Assembly (NCBI RefSeq): GCF_021462225.1
Contig: NC_061808.1
Location: 24,651,119-24,715,118, forward strand
DNA length: 64,000 nucleotides
Direction: 5' to 3'
Source: Girardinichthys multiradiatus
Lineage: Eukaryota > Chordata > Actinopteri > Cyprinodontiformes > Goodeidae
Part shown: positions 23,501-34,928 of the stretch, one piece after another
How the letters are laid out: each line of letters opens with the position of its first letter
How positions within the stretch are numbered: position 1 is the first letter of the stretch
Program-made: the position numbers and the translations under genes
Notes under the pieces: generated by a model
What the model was told of the DNA's origin: nothing
Seen by the model: the letters and a program-made list of their open reading frames with translations, nothing else
Database searches by the model: none

Positions 23501-24000
23501 GTGGGAGTGTATGATCTACCTGAATGTGAAAGAGAAGTGGAAACGCAGCGACCTGACTTGTATATGAATGAGGAATAGTTGAGAAAAGAGAATGGAGTGA
23601 TACATCTCACCTTTAGAGACGAGCTAGGATGAGCGGTGCGATGGTAATGACAGTGGGAGGAGCCAAGGAACGGGTTGAGCATCGGCAGAGCGGAGACAAG
23701 GAAGTGGTGACGTGGCAGAGATGGAAGCGAACTTCTGAAGAAGCTCAGTAATGGATGATAGTTTGAGCGCTGGAGAGAGTCCATGAACGAAATGAACGAA
23801 GCAGGGAGGATTGAGGGAGAACCGGAGTAGAAGAAGACGAGGAAGCCTGGGATGCCGGATGACTGCTCAAAAGAGAAGCTGTTGCCGGGGACAACCGGGT
23901 GAAGTGGTAGCAGGAGCTGGGTTGCAGGCAGGAGTATCTCGTAGATGTTTAGAAGAAGAATCGAAGCTCGTCTGACAGCTGAGATCCATGGATGGGAGTC

Positions 24001-24093
24001 TTTAAATGTGGAGCCTTGAAGGATCATTGGCTGAGGATTATTGCAGACTTGAAGCTGATTGGTTGGCGCGGAGACACACGGAGAAGCCATTGG
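24001..24093 (-). promoter_or_regulatory. candidate promoter with three CCAAT boxes
   Basis: On the minus strand there are three CCAAT boxes, at 24093-24089, 24062-24058 and 24030-24026, spaced 31 and 32 bp apart. They are followed 20 bp later by TTTAAA (24006-24001). Regularly spaced CCAAT boxes are typical of NF-Y-driven promoters, and TTTAAA can act as a weak TATA box. Transcription would run leftward through the purine-skewed insertion. Confidence 0.4.
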
Positions 24094-25257
24094 GTGAAGC
24101 TGGAGGAGGGTTGAGTCTCCCAGATTGAATTTTCGTCTTCGACTCCATTATATAAACATGAATAAATTTAAGATTTGTATTTGTGCCTTGTTGTCAACTT
24201 ATACATACAAGTGACATCAGATGTCTCATCTGTTTAGAAGAATATTTCAAATGGCTGTAATATTAGGTCCCTCTCTATAACTTGGCAAATAAAGAGCAAA
24301 TGACTCCAAATTCACAAGGATAGTTGTGCATGATATGAGGAATGAACAAACCAAAATATAACATGATTGGTTAATCCCTGTTCCATGGGGTAACAAAACA
24401 TTACACAGTGTCAGGCTAACATATTCTGTTCCCCTTTGATGTTCCTAAAACCTTTTTTTTTCTTCTTTTTAAAAGAGTGGAAATATGTTCTCATACGTGA
24501 CAGGGTCAGTATGTTCCATAGACGAATATGTAAAGTACTTAAATAATACATCTGCTGGAGCTGATTAATTTTAGAAAAAACACAATAGATATTACCGATC
24601 AGAAATTAGCTACTAGAAAATACCAAAATAATAAGCCTACACTCTCATCTTTTTCAGGAAGCCTAATTTTTCCTGTCCAGCAGATTGAGCCTCCATGCTT
24701 TTATATGCATAATAAAACATTATAATTAAACATGATGTGTTGGAAAACAGTGTTTGGTGGCTGACTGATATCCATCAGGTTAAAGTGAACATGACACAAG
24801 TTGGAAAAGACTTTGATTATCTCGGCAATGAAAAAAAACTGTGTAAAAAAAGAAAAAAAAAAGAACAACACAAGACACGGGGAACAGATTTTCGCAGGGA
24901 ACAGCACAAGACCTGCTTCCTCTTCTTCTTCTTGTTTAACGGGGGTTGGTGAACAACTTTCAGGTGCATTACTGCCACCAACTGGTAAGGAGTGTAACTA
25001 CTTCATTAGGAGTTTCAGATTCATACTTGTAAATTTGTGATTTGTACTTGTATTGTTACAAAGTTGTAACTTTGTAACATGGATTTGTAACTTCTAAACT
25101 TGTATTCTAACAGATGAAATACGTGATGTCACATGTATGTATAAGTTGACAACAAGACACAAATATATATCTTCAATTTATTTGTTTATTTACTTACATA
25201 TACAAATTTAGACACCTACGCATATGTTCCTTTTGGACAGTTATCTTACCCCATAAC

Positions 25258-26754
25258 ATTCTCTCTCAGTCTGTTTCTGAGTACACATTATTGTATCATG
25301 TATTTATAACATTTGTTTTCTGCAAATGGGGACTGAAGCTTGCCGTCCATGTTCATCTCGGTGTGTGGGGTGTTTTTTCATCTGCTGGCTGTCACACAAA
25401 CACACAGCCATTCAAGTCCCTTGACCTGTCTTGCTCCCCAAAGTCATTATCTCTATGATCAGGAGTTAGATTGAATAAAGACCTCGTGTGTTTAACCCCT
25501 GAGAGTGTAAAGGGCGATAAGGACCAACCATGTCGTGTGCATTGGTAGGGATGACAAGGTTAGGTCGAGATGTAGTCGATGTGCAAGCACAGCTGAAGTG
25601 ACAGCTGTACCCTGCATGCAGCCTCATCTGCCCTTTATTGGAATGAGAAATCTACTTTCTCTCATTAACATCAGGGTTATTATCTTGCTCTTTTCCATTA
25701 AAACAGTTGTTATGGTAAATGTGGTTATTGCAAGCAACAATGTGTATAATCCTTTTAAGTCATTTCAGAGACGTTTGAAGTTTTTAAGACCTAGACCTTT
25801 TCCTGGCTGAAAGCAGGATGCTACACGTTTCCCTAACTTACAACAAATACAACTTAGAAAAGGAGCACTCTGTGGGCAGCAAGTTGATATCTACAGTCAT
25901 ATTAAATAAATAAGAATATGCCTGCCGATGAGGCTCGTTTGTCCCATTAAAAATATCCTTTAAAAATAACTTTTAAATAGGTATTAAACATTCTGTATTG
26001 AAATATTTTTTTATTGGTCTGATGTAATATTCTTCTCTCAAATGTTGTGTTTTAATTAGTTTTAATCAGAAAATTATTATAATTAATTAAAATAAAGACT
26101 TGATGTCAGTCTGTGTGTAATTAAACTATATAATATGCTTTAATTTGTAAATTGAGTTACTGAAATAAATGAACTTTTTATTATTATTCTAATTTACTGA
26201 ATATGACTGTATGTGTCCCAAACAGAGACTGATTACTCTAAAGTTTGCTCCGGTTAACATCAGCAGATCAACAGCAGTATTGTTCTTTGTTAAAATCCAT
26301 TGTGTGTGAATTTTCATTTTCAGATCCCCAATGATCTCCTATAATGTTCTGATGACCAAAATCGGAGGCCAGCTCTGGCACCTCAAATGTGACATTCTAG
26401 GGCCTGGATGACAGAATCAGACATTAATGGTAACTTCACCTGCTAGACTGACTCACCTTTGTCCTTTTATCTTGCAAAGAATAGTTGGGACTGTACAAAT
26501 CTCAGAGATTAAAGTTGAAACTTTCTCTCATATCTCAATAATAGACAATACCTGCTGCGCATTTTAATTAATAACACCATGGGAAGTCTATTCATTTGGG
26601 TTGTAATGATGGTCATGTGATGTGGGCAAATTTATTCATTTACATAATATCCTCCAGTTTTCTTTTCTGATTCCTAATTGTGGTTAGTCCTTTTTTCACC
26701 TCCACCACCTCCACAAGAAACACACATCTGAAAAGCCCTGGATAAAGTGGGTGT
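25258..26754. other. intergenic DNA
   Basis: No gene or repeat was recognised. The short ORF at 25535-25810 shows no family character. Confidence 0.5.
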
Positions 26755-26800
26755 GATGGATGGATGGATGGATGGATGGATGGATGGATGGATGGATGGA
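26755..26800. repeat. (GATG)n microsatellite
   Basis: Eleven or so uninterrupted GATG units. The preceding GCCCTGGATAAAGTGGGTG looks like the end of a vertebrate interspersed repeat that often carries such a tail. Confidence 0.9.
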
Positions 26801-27054
26801 TCCATCTCCTGATTGTTAAAATTTTATTTATTTGTAGAAAACTGAAACAGACTCAATCTCATCAGACTGCGACATCAGAAAAAAAAGGTTAAACCAAACA
26901 CTACAATCTAAACAAAATAAAAACAGGAATGGGGTTATTAATCAAACTATGAATATATTTAACGGACAAGTGGTGCATAAATACAGACTCAACCACTTTG
27001 TCACACACCATAAAAACAAAAATTAACAACAAATGTGTTATCTAACACTATTCG

Positions 27055-27230
27055 CACAGGGACATCATGGTAAAGCACTGGTCAGCTCTGTCACCTTGCA
27101 GCATTAAGGTCCTCTGGCCATTCTGTGTGAAGTTTGAATGTTCTCCCGGTTAATGTGGATTTTGTCTGGGTGCTCCGGCTTCCTCCCACACTCCAAAAAC
27201 ACGAATACTAATTAGAGAATCTAAATTCCC
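27055..27230 (+). repeat. old interspersed repeat fragment
   Basis: TTCTGTGTGAAGTTTGAATG, followed by TTCTCCCGG and then CTCCGGCTTCCTCCCACACT, is a diverged copy of a very common fish repeat (usually '...TGGAGTTTGCATGTTCTCCC...'). Family not resolved; ends approximate. Confidence 0.65.
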
Positions 27231-28044
27231 CTTATACCTACTCTTGCATTTTTCTTGCCACTATTGCATTTTTGCTTTGCATTTCAGTAGCGTAGGAAGA
27301 TAGCCCTCCTTGGGCAAATAACTCTCCTACACCAGCTTCCTACGCATCTGCCACTGTAGCATATGCAATTTGATTTTCAGATAGCCAGTTACATTTGCTT
27401 TTTGTGACATATTAAGAAATCCCATGGCATAATGTAACACAGCTATAAACTGTGGCTCAAATTAAGTACATCATATACTAATAATACTCATTATTGACTG
27501 TAGTGACTATTTGTCCATGAAAACCAAAACAAAACTTAAGTGATCAAACTGAATTCAAATGAACACTTGATGCATGCTGGATTGTGGTTTACGCAGTACA
27601 AAAAAGAAAATATCAAAAACTGCAATTCCGTGGTGGATTTATTCCAGGTTTTGCCGACAAACAAAACAACACATGTTCACAGGATCTCCTCTGTCTCTCA
27701 TGCTCTCTTTGCTGCATTTACCTGACTGACTCTGCCTCACCTGCTCTCTACTGATGCTTTTTCTTTTTTTTTACATAATTAGTTGTCATACACAGCCGTT
27801 TAGTCTGCACCTAATCTCTACTTCAAGGCTCCTGTTTGAATCCTCTACAGACCATCCTAACAGGTACATTATTATCATCAAAACACATGTACATCTGACA
27901 GTTTATGATTATTTTATTAAAATAATGATAAGCCAATATGTTTCATTAAATAATTATGATTCCATATGTTGCAGGTGTACTCTTGAGGGATGTGTAGATG
28001 TTTTAATGTTAAGAAGACTAAATCTTATACTTTTTTAGGTACCC

Positions 28045-28535
28045 CTGTTCAATCACTTTTCAGCACAAATTAATTTAACTAATCACATGGCAGCAACTCA
28101 TTGCCTTTAAGCATCTAGGTGGGGTGAAGACAACTTGCTAAAGTTCAGAATGAGCATCAGAATAGGAAAGAAACCAGGTTTAAATGACTCTAAACATGAT
28201 ATGGTCATTGGTTCCAGATGGATAGGTCTGAGCATTTTGGAGACTGTTGTTCTCCTAAGGTTGTCAAGCAAAACGTGATTCAGTTTTACAAACAGTGGTC
28301 TGAAATGGCAAAAATCTTCTGTGCGTGACAGTTGTGTGATTGAAAATGCGTTGCTGATGTCACAGCTCACAGGAGAATGGCCCGACTGCAACAACTGCTT
28401 AAATAACCACTCATTTCAACCAAGGTCTGCAAAATGCTATTTTCAGAGCACACAACATGACAAAACGTTGAAGCAGATGGGGTACAGCAGCAGAATCATA
28501 TCCTTCTCCTTTCAGCTAATAACAGGAAACAGGTA
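28045..28535 (+). mobile_element. Tc1-like relic (first family)
   Basis: The passage AATCACATGGCAGCAACTCA, then CTAGGTGGGGTGAAGACAAC, is the 5' part of a well-known teleost Tc1-type family. The transposase N-terminal region follows in decayed form up to CAGCTAATAACAGGAAACAG. The frame is destroyed by substitutions and indels. Only the DNA-binding half is present. Confidence 0.7.
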
Positions 28536-28539
28536 CTAA

Positions 28540-29172
28540 AGTTCAGACAAACTTACCTGAACCAGAGACGATGTCAGAAGCATCATACCTGGGCTAAGTA
28601 GAAACAGAAGTGGACTATTGCTCAGTGGTCCAAAGTCGTTTTTTCAGATGAAAGTCAAGTTCACTCTTCATTTGGAAATCAAGGTCACAGAGTCTGGAGG
28701 AAGAATGGAGATGAACAGAATCCACTTTGAAGTCCAGTGGGAAATTTTCACAGTCAGTGATGATTTAGGGAACCATGTCATCTGTTGGTGTTGGTCCGCT
28801 GTGTTTTATGAAGTCCACAGTCAACACAGCCATCCACCAGGATATTTTAGAGCGTGCTTCTTTTGCTGACGAGCTTTATGGAGAAGCTTATTTCATCTTC
28901 CAGTAGGACTTGGCACCTGCCCACACTGCCAAAGTTACCAGAAGCTGGTTCTGTGACCACAGTGTTACTGTGCTTGACTGGCCAGCAAACTGACCTGACC
29001 TGAATCCTATGGTTAATCTATGAATTATTGTCAAGTAAAAGATGGGTGACACCAGACCCAACAATGCAGATGACCCAAAGGCCACTATCAAAACAACCTG
29101 GACTTCCATTACACTTCAGCAGGCTGATTGCCTCCATGCCACGCTACACTGATGCAGTTATTAATGCATAAC
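28540..29172 (+). mobile_element. Tc1-like relic (second family)
   Basis: TATTGCTCAGTGGTCCAAAG through TTTTCAGATGAAAG (the first catalytic Asp block) to GATTGCCTCCATGCCACGCT matches the catalytic half of the Tc1 family seen at 31.3 kb, with many substitutions and frameshifts. It directly abuts the relic of another family, so either one landed in the other or both halves descend from a chimeric copy. Confidence 0.75.
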
Positions 29173-31255
29173 GAGCCGAAAAAATGAGGTGAGTTTTTAG
29201 GCGATTCAATGCTCCTTTGAGAGTCCTTTGGCACTTGTGTTTCTGACTCACATTAACTAAATGCATATTGCACACACAAACAAGTGTATTCATTTGTTAT
29301 ATTCGCCCTGTTATATTTGCTTTGTTCGGGCCAAAAATATTTTGTGACTTTTTGAAGATGATTATTTGTAGTGCTGCAAATGGGGGGGTGAAGATGATAA
29401 AAGGACACTCTGTTGCTACCACCTAATTGGTAGGATTTATTCTAGTTTGTAACACCCTGCTTTAGTGCAATGAAGGTAATGAATACATCAATTGAATGTT
29501 TACGCAGTCACATCCCAGATAGCTGCAGAGGCTATCTTTTCTCTGTTTTACTTCCTAATAAAGTACAAAATCTATTCGGTTACTTCAGGCTGCTGCTTTC
29601 CAGGTGTTTTTAGTGGATATTGAAACAGTGTTTTCCTCACATTAAGAAAGAAATTCACAGTTATTCTTACGCTTCACAGCTAATGCCTCCTAGCCATCTG
29701 TGTACTCTTGCGTTAAAGTCCCGTTTAGGCAATAAATAACACGTGAAACATATGTAAGGCTGAATATTCACCACTTGTCTGATTATGCAACACTCACCCT
29801 TATCTTTTGAGCATCAAAGTTACCCTGCATATTCATAGGGAGTTTTGCACAGTGTCCTTCAGTGGCTTCACCTTTTCCTGTTTGTAACCACGGGACATTC
29901 TCTGAAGCTCATAGTTTAAAGCGAGTAAATTTAAATCCAAGAAGCAGAGATGTGTTCGGACCATGCTTTCGTCCTGTCCTGATACGACGTGTGCCAGAGG
30001 AGAAGTGCGTAGGAAGAAGAATGCGAGGGCTCTCTGGATGTTTCTCAGATGTGAGGAGGAAGAGAAGGGATGGAGTCTGTGGAGATAAACAGGAGTGCAA
30101 TAAATCAGAGAGTTAAATACAGTATAAAACCACTCTGGGTAAACAGTTTGACTTATGTTTGCAGGGTTGCACATTTCAGCGAACTAAACAGGGAAAACAC
30201 AAAAAGAAGAAAAATCCAGAGTCATGCTGTGTGAGATAGTTGGATTCCTAATGGACTTTCTTCAATGAGAGCAAGCCACTAATGAGAGGGAAAGCAGGGG
30301 GTCATCAGACTTGGTCACATGGAGAGCTGATTGCTTTGCAGGTTGCAGGTTGGAGGGCCAGTCTAGAACTCTGGATTTAGTAACATGGAGGAAATCTTAC
30401 TAAAAAGTTAATTTATTTTCATGCAATATTTTATTTTAATACTGAACACTTTTATTGTCTAAGCTAACTCGTAATGACTGACCTTAGGCTTTTGTTTACA
30501 TTTGTAACTCTGGACATACAGTAGCTATACCTAAACGTATGATGACAATGTCCCCTTGGTAACGATCCCTTAAAGTAAACACCACTTACTTCAACCAATG
30601 TGTTAACAAGCCCAATTATACTTAGGGTTTTTCCATTTATTTACAGTAATGTAGAGAAAAAATAGGTTCGTCTGCACTTGTGGCAGCGCATCTCCAACGA
30701 GATCGAAGCCCTGTGTGATTTTAGAGCATCCTGTTGAGATGACAGAGCCGTTAAAGCATAGCTTATAACTTGTAGTATTCACCCCAACGATGCTTCAGAT
30801 GTGTGAAGGGTTTCCAGTCAATCAAACCATTTTTATATGGTTGAAATGTACAGTGTACATTTTTGTTAAATCTGTATCTCAGCATACAGCGACCATATCT
30901 ATAATATAAAACGTGACTGCAAATATGAATATGCTTATTGAAGATGTGCTGTGCAGTAATTACATTGTTTTAATGTTGTCAGTCTCAGTAATGTAATCCA
31001 GATTAAAATAAAATAGGAAAATTTGAATTTAATGAACAAATTAATAATAAAACAAAGTTAATATTAATATACAGTGAATGATAGCAGAACAAAATGCCTT
31101 AAATGGGTAACCCCTAAGCACTCTAACCCTAATACCCCTATCCCAGTGGAAGATTAAAATTAACATGCAGATTTAAAAAACAGAGGATGTATAACCAGTG
31201 AGCTAAGAAAAGAAACAGAAAATAACTGAAAAACAAGTTTGAAGTCATTTATATA
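29173..31255. other. intergenic DNA
   Basis: About 2 kb with no gene or repeat recognised. Short overlapping ORFs occur on both strands at 29.83-30.17 kb without family resemblance or splice structure. Confidence 0.5.
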
Positions 31256-32823
31256 CAGGTCCTTCTCAAAATATTAGCATATTGTGATAAAGTTCATTAT
31301 TTTCCATAATGTCATGATGAAAATTTAACATTCATATATTTTAGATTCATTGCACACTAACTGAAATATTTCAGGTCTTTTATTGTCTTAATACGGATGA
31401 TTTTGGCATACAGCTCATGAAAACCCAAAATTCCTATCTCACAAAATTAGCATATCATTAAAAGGGTCTCTAAACGAGCTATGAACCTAATCATCTGAAT
31501 CAACGAGTTAACTCTAAACACCTGCAAAAGATTCCTGAGGCCTTTAAAACTCCCAGCCTGGTTCATCACTCAAAACCCCAATCATGGGTAAGACTGCCGA
31601 CCTGACTGCTGTCCAGAAGGCCACTATTGACACCCTGAAGCAAGAGGGTAAGACACAGAAAGAAATTTCTGAACGAATAGGCTGTTCCCAGAGTGCTGTA
31701 TCAAGGCACCTCAGTGGGAAGTCTGTGGGAAGGAAAAAGTGTGGCAGAAAACGCTGCACAACGAGAAGAGGTGACCGGACCCTGAGGAAGATTGTGGAGA
31801 AGGGCCGATTCCAGACCTTGGGGGACCTGCGGAAGCAGTGGACTGGGTCTGTAGTAGAAACATCCAGAGCCACCGTGCACAGGCGTGTGCAGGAAATGGG
31901 CTACAGGTGCCGCATTCCCCAGACCTGGGCTACAGAGAAGCAGCACTGGACTGTTGCTCAGTGGTCCAAAGTACTTTTTTCGGATGAAAGCAAATTCTGC
32001 ATGTCATTCGGAAATCAAGGTGCCAGAGTCTGGAGGAAGACTGGGGAGAAGGAAATGCCAAAATGCCAGAAGTCCAGTGTCAAGTACCCACAGTCAGTGA
32101 TGGTCTGGGGTGCCGTGTCAGCTGCTGGTGTTGGTCCACTGTGTTTTATCAAGGGCAGGGTCAATGCAGCTAGCTATCAGGAGATTTTGGAGCACTTCAT
32201 GCTTCCATCTGCTGAAAAGCTTTATGGAGATGAAGATTTCATTTTTCAGCACCACCTGGCACCTGCTCACAGTGCCAAAACCACTGGTAAATGGTTTACT
32301 GACCATGGTATCACTGTGCTCAATTGGCCTGCCAACTCTCCTGACCTGAACCCCATAGAGAATCTGTGGGATATTGTGAAGAGAACGTTGAGAGACTCAA
32401 GACTCAACACTCTGGATGAGCTAAAGGCCGCTATCGAAGCATACTGGGCCTCCATAAGACCTCAGCAGTGCCACAGGCTGATTGCCTCCATGCCACGCCG
32501 CATTGAAGCAGTCATTTCTGCAAAAGGATTCCCAACCAAGTATTGAGTGCATAACTGTACATGATTATTTGAAGGTTGACGTTTTTTGTATTAAAAACAC
32601 TTTTCTTTTATTGGTCGGATGAAATATGCTAATTTTGTGAGATAGGAATTTTGGGTTTTCATGAGCTGTATGCCACAATCATCCGTATTAAGACGATAAA
32701 AGACCTGAAATATTTCAGTTAGTGTGCAATGAATCTAAAATATATGAATGTTAAATTTTCATCATGACATTATGGAAAATAATGAACTTTATCACAATAT
32801 GCTAATATTTTGAGAAGGACCTG
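31256..32823 (+). mobile_element. Tc1 element with both ends and full ORF
   Basis: Flanked by TA on both sides (31254-31255 and 32824-32825). The inverted repeats are about 200 bp and begin CAGGTCCTTCTC. It is 1568 bp long and encodes one uninterrupted transposase. It is the best preserved of the three copies of this family in the window, but the encoded enzyme lacks a catalytic residue. Confidence 0.96.
31584..32546 (+). CDS. Tc1 transposase, intact frame, catalytic Asp replaced
   Basis: 320 codons from ATG to stop. The DNA-binding region (residues about 17-45) contains KEISERIGCSQSAVSRHLSG, and a basic GRKR linker is at 54-57. In the catalytic domain Asp134 (LFSDESKF) and Glu259 (SPDLNPIENLW) are present, but residue 224 is His in FQHHLAPAHSAK, where the 17.3-kb copy has Asp. 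Positions 224 and 259 have the 34-residue spacing of the DD34E class, so 224 is the second metal-binding residue. The protein also lacks 14 residues (after IPQ, residue 113) that the 17.3-kb copy has. Family members are about 335-340 residues long. It probably binds Tc1 ends but cannot cut. Confidence 0.93.
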   Translation: MGKTADLTAVQKATIDTLKQEGKTQKEISERIGCSQSAVSRHLSGKSVGRKKCGRKRCTTRRGDRTLRKIVEKGRFQTLGDLRKQWTGSVVETSRATVHRRVQEMGYRCRIPQTWATEKQHWTVAQWSKVLFSDESKFCMSFGNQGARVWRKTGEKEMPKCQKSSVKYPQSVMVWGAVSAAGVGPLCFIKGRVNAASYQEILEHFMLPSAEKLYGDEDFIFQHHLAPAHSAKTTGKWFTDHGITVLNWPANSPDLNPIENLWDIVKRTLRDSRLNTLDELKAAIEAYWASIRPQQCHRLIASMPRRIEAVISAKGFPTKY

Positions 32824-32825
32824 TA

Positions 32826-34550
32826 TTTCTTTGTGTTAACTTGAGATAACAATGCCTTTTTCCACAAGTATTGTGGAGTTATCCTGAGTTTTGGGCAGTT
32901 CGCTAAGAGTGTGTCGAGCACGAGGCAGCTTCACGGACTAAAGAGAGGGATACCTGAAATACCGAGCCACCCATGGAGACCTCCTGATGGACAGGAAAGC
33001 ACCTCTGCATCTCCACTAACCATGTTCAAGTTAAGTGAGGACCTGAAAGAGCTTTACTTGTCCCGGAAGCGGAGCTATTGAGCCGTGAAGTTGCGGTAAG
33101 AGTGAGATGAACACCCAACAGTTGCCTGCCACACCTGGTTTTTCAGGATACCTCACGGCATGGTAGTACGGAAAGACAAACCTGTCTGATGGAGTTATGA
33201 TTCAGACATTGCTAATTGACCATTGATAGCCTGATATCTGTATTTTTGTATTTTGAACACCTTGTTAAAGTGTCAATATGTTGCAAGGTGAAACAGTTGC
33301 ACTTAACTGCTAAAGTGGATGGGTTTTGGGTTTAAATACCAAGGTTAATGCTAACTGGTTGGTCTTTTTGATGTGACTAAATAGTTACTTAATAAGTTAA
33401 AGATGAAAGACTGAGATCGTAAGGTTTCTAAGAGATAAAACCGAAATTGAGTCAACTCGAATACAATAGGCCCTAATTAACACAATGTAAAGGGTACATT
33501 GATAAAATAATAAGTTCTCTTTACTCAAAGGTTTTGAAAAAAGATTTGTTTTTGTTTTTTATTTCAGTTTATTTCCTAAGAGTGAACTAGAGCACTTAAG
33601 AGGTTAAGTGGATTTGGTTATTTATTTTAAATTCATCCTGGTATCAATGGTTGGTTAAATGTTAATTTTTATTAACAAGCCAGTATTTAAAATGTATGTT
33701 CTGGTCTGTGGTATTGGTTGTTTATTATTTAGCTAATTTTGTTGCTCCCACAAACCTGGAGCCTGGTCTTACTCTACTACCTTGTATAGAGTGTTACAGT
33801 ATCTTTCATTCACACAAACATAGCTTTCTAAAGATGTATGCTGTATTTTAGACTGTCTTACTTACTGTGAAAAAAACATAAGATGTTGGTAGAAATGTTT
33901 TCATCAGAACTTATTCTGATGATCGTCTGTTGCTGGGAAGAAGGGAGGCCTCGCCTGCTTGTTATCTTCACTCTCTAAAGGTTCGGTCTAAATCAAACAA
34001 GCAGCCCAATCAGGGTTCTTGCTGAGTTTGTGTTGTGTTTCTGCTGCTGCTGCAGCCACAGAGTAAGTTGTTAGTTGAATTATTGTGAACATGCTACCAG
34101 AACCACTGATTCTACAGCTGTGCTATAAATCATTTAAGTGAAAATCATTCTTTATTATAAGCATCTGAAATGTGCAGAATGTGCTTCTAGCAGCACAAAA
34201 CATTTTCTCTGTGTATACACAGATTCATATCTACCGAGGATTGTTTCAGGCCATGGGGATATCTTAATAGGCTAAAAATGTTGCAACCACACAGTCGTTG
34301 CAGACACATCTGTTAAGGTATGAGGTATTATTATTATTATCAGTTTGTAAAGTTAAGGATGTGGGTTTTTTAAATTCTTTTTAACTTCACTTTATAGATT
34401 TTGCTGTTTTGTTTACACATTGTCATTTGATATCAGTGTTATTTTAAAAGTGTGTTGGTTTAGTTTGCTGTGTTGTTGTCACCTGGGTTGTGATTGATTT
34501 ACTTTGTTCAGTGGCATTTCCACCATTTATTCCAACTCATCTTGCTCTGT
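32826..34550. other. intergenic DNA
   Basis: No gene recognised. Includes a short (TTA)n stretch near 34325-34340. Confidence 0.5.
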
Positions 34551-34559
34551 TTTGTCTCG

Positions 34560-34928
34560 GGGCTTTATGTTTTGCCAGAGTTAGTGAATCTCCATCCAGG
34601 TCTCAAGTCTTTTCAGCTTTTAAAAGGTTTTCTTTCAGGATTGGCCTGAATTTCCCTCCATCCTTCTTCCCATCAGTTCTGACCAGCTTCCCTGTTCCTA
34701 CTGAACAACATCATCCCCACAGTATGATGCTGCCAACACAATGTTTCACAATGGGGATGAGAAGAGATTAAATATTGGAGGCCTTCACAGAGCAGCTGTT
34801 TATTAACTTCAAAATTATGCTCTGCTTTGTAATGATCTTTCAAAGGAAATCAAAATGCATTGAAGTTTTGTGATTTAAAGTGACAAAATTGAAAAATATT
34901 CAGGAGGTATCAATACTCCTGCAAGGCA
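34560..34928 (-). mobile_element. Tc1-like relic with one end
   Basis: CCCATCAGTTCTGACCAGCT and CAGTATGATGCTGCCAACAC are antisense Tc1 transposase-region sequence like that at 4.7-5.1 kb. The right end (GGTATCAATACTCCTGCAAG followed by GCAC) is a diverged terminal repeat of the type seen as CAGTGCCATGCAAAAGTATT at 51.38 kb. Most of the interior is lost. Confidence 0.65.

Larger units (their letters stand above)
20067..24149. mobile_element. 4.1-kb purine-skewed insertion, unknown family
   Basis: Its position inside an otherwise continuous arm defines it as an insertion. The plus strand is strongly enriched in A and G over most of its length. Short inverted similarity occurs near the ends: TTTCAATCCTGTAGAGACTC at 20067-20086, and TTCAATCTGGGAGACTCA on the minus strand from 24129. 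Internally there are a roughly 96-bp duplication (20402-20571) and diverged long units, for example CCTTGGGTAG at about 21041 and 22000 with similar surroundings. Long minus-strand ORFs (for example 24090-23284) result from the scarcity of stop triplets in a skewed sequence and show no protein family. The minus strand begins with a promoter-like region. Confidence 0.5.
20005..25257. mobile_element. inverted-repeat element opened by a 4.1-kb insertion
   Basis: The right arm (25257 down to about 25095, read on the minus strand) is continuous. It matches first 20005-20066 (TATGAGGTAAGATAAC ... TGTCTAAATTTGTA) and then 24150-24245 (ATTTGTGCCTTGTTGTCAAC ... TTATACATAC). On the left these two halves are 4.08 kb apart. 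The simplest reading is a foldback or MITE-like element of about 1.2 kb, with arms of about 160 bp and a loop of about 850 bp, into whose left arm other DNA was inserted. No protein is encoded in the loop. The superfamily is unknown. Confidence 0.6.

Noticed and set aside
23284..24090. 268-codon minus-strand ORF in the purine-skewed insertion
   Set aside because: The minus strand there is pyrimidine-rich, so stop triplets are rare by composition. Ser/Phe/Leu/Pro-rich peptides appear in several frames, and none resembles a protein family.
31544..31873. 109-codon ORF antisense to Tc1 transposase, also seen at 11.4 and 18.3 kb
   Set aside because: It is repeated only because the Tc1 copies are repeated; it is the antisense of the transposase N-terminus.
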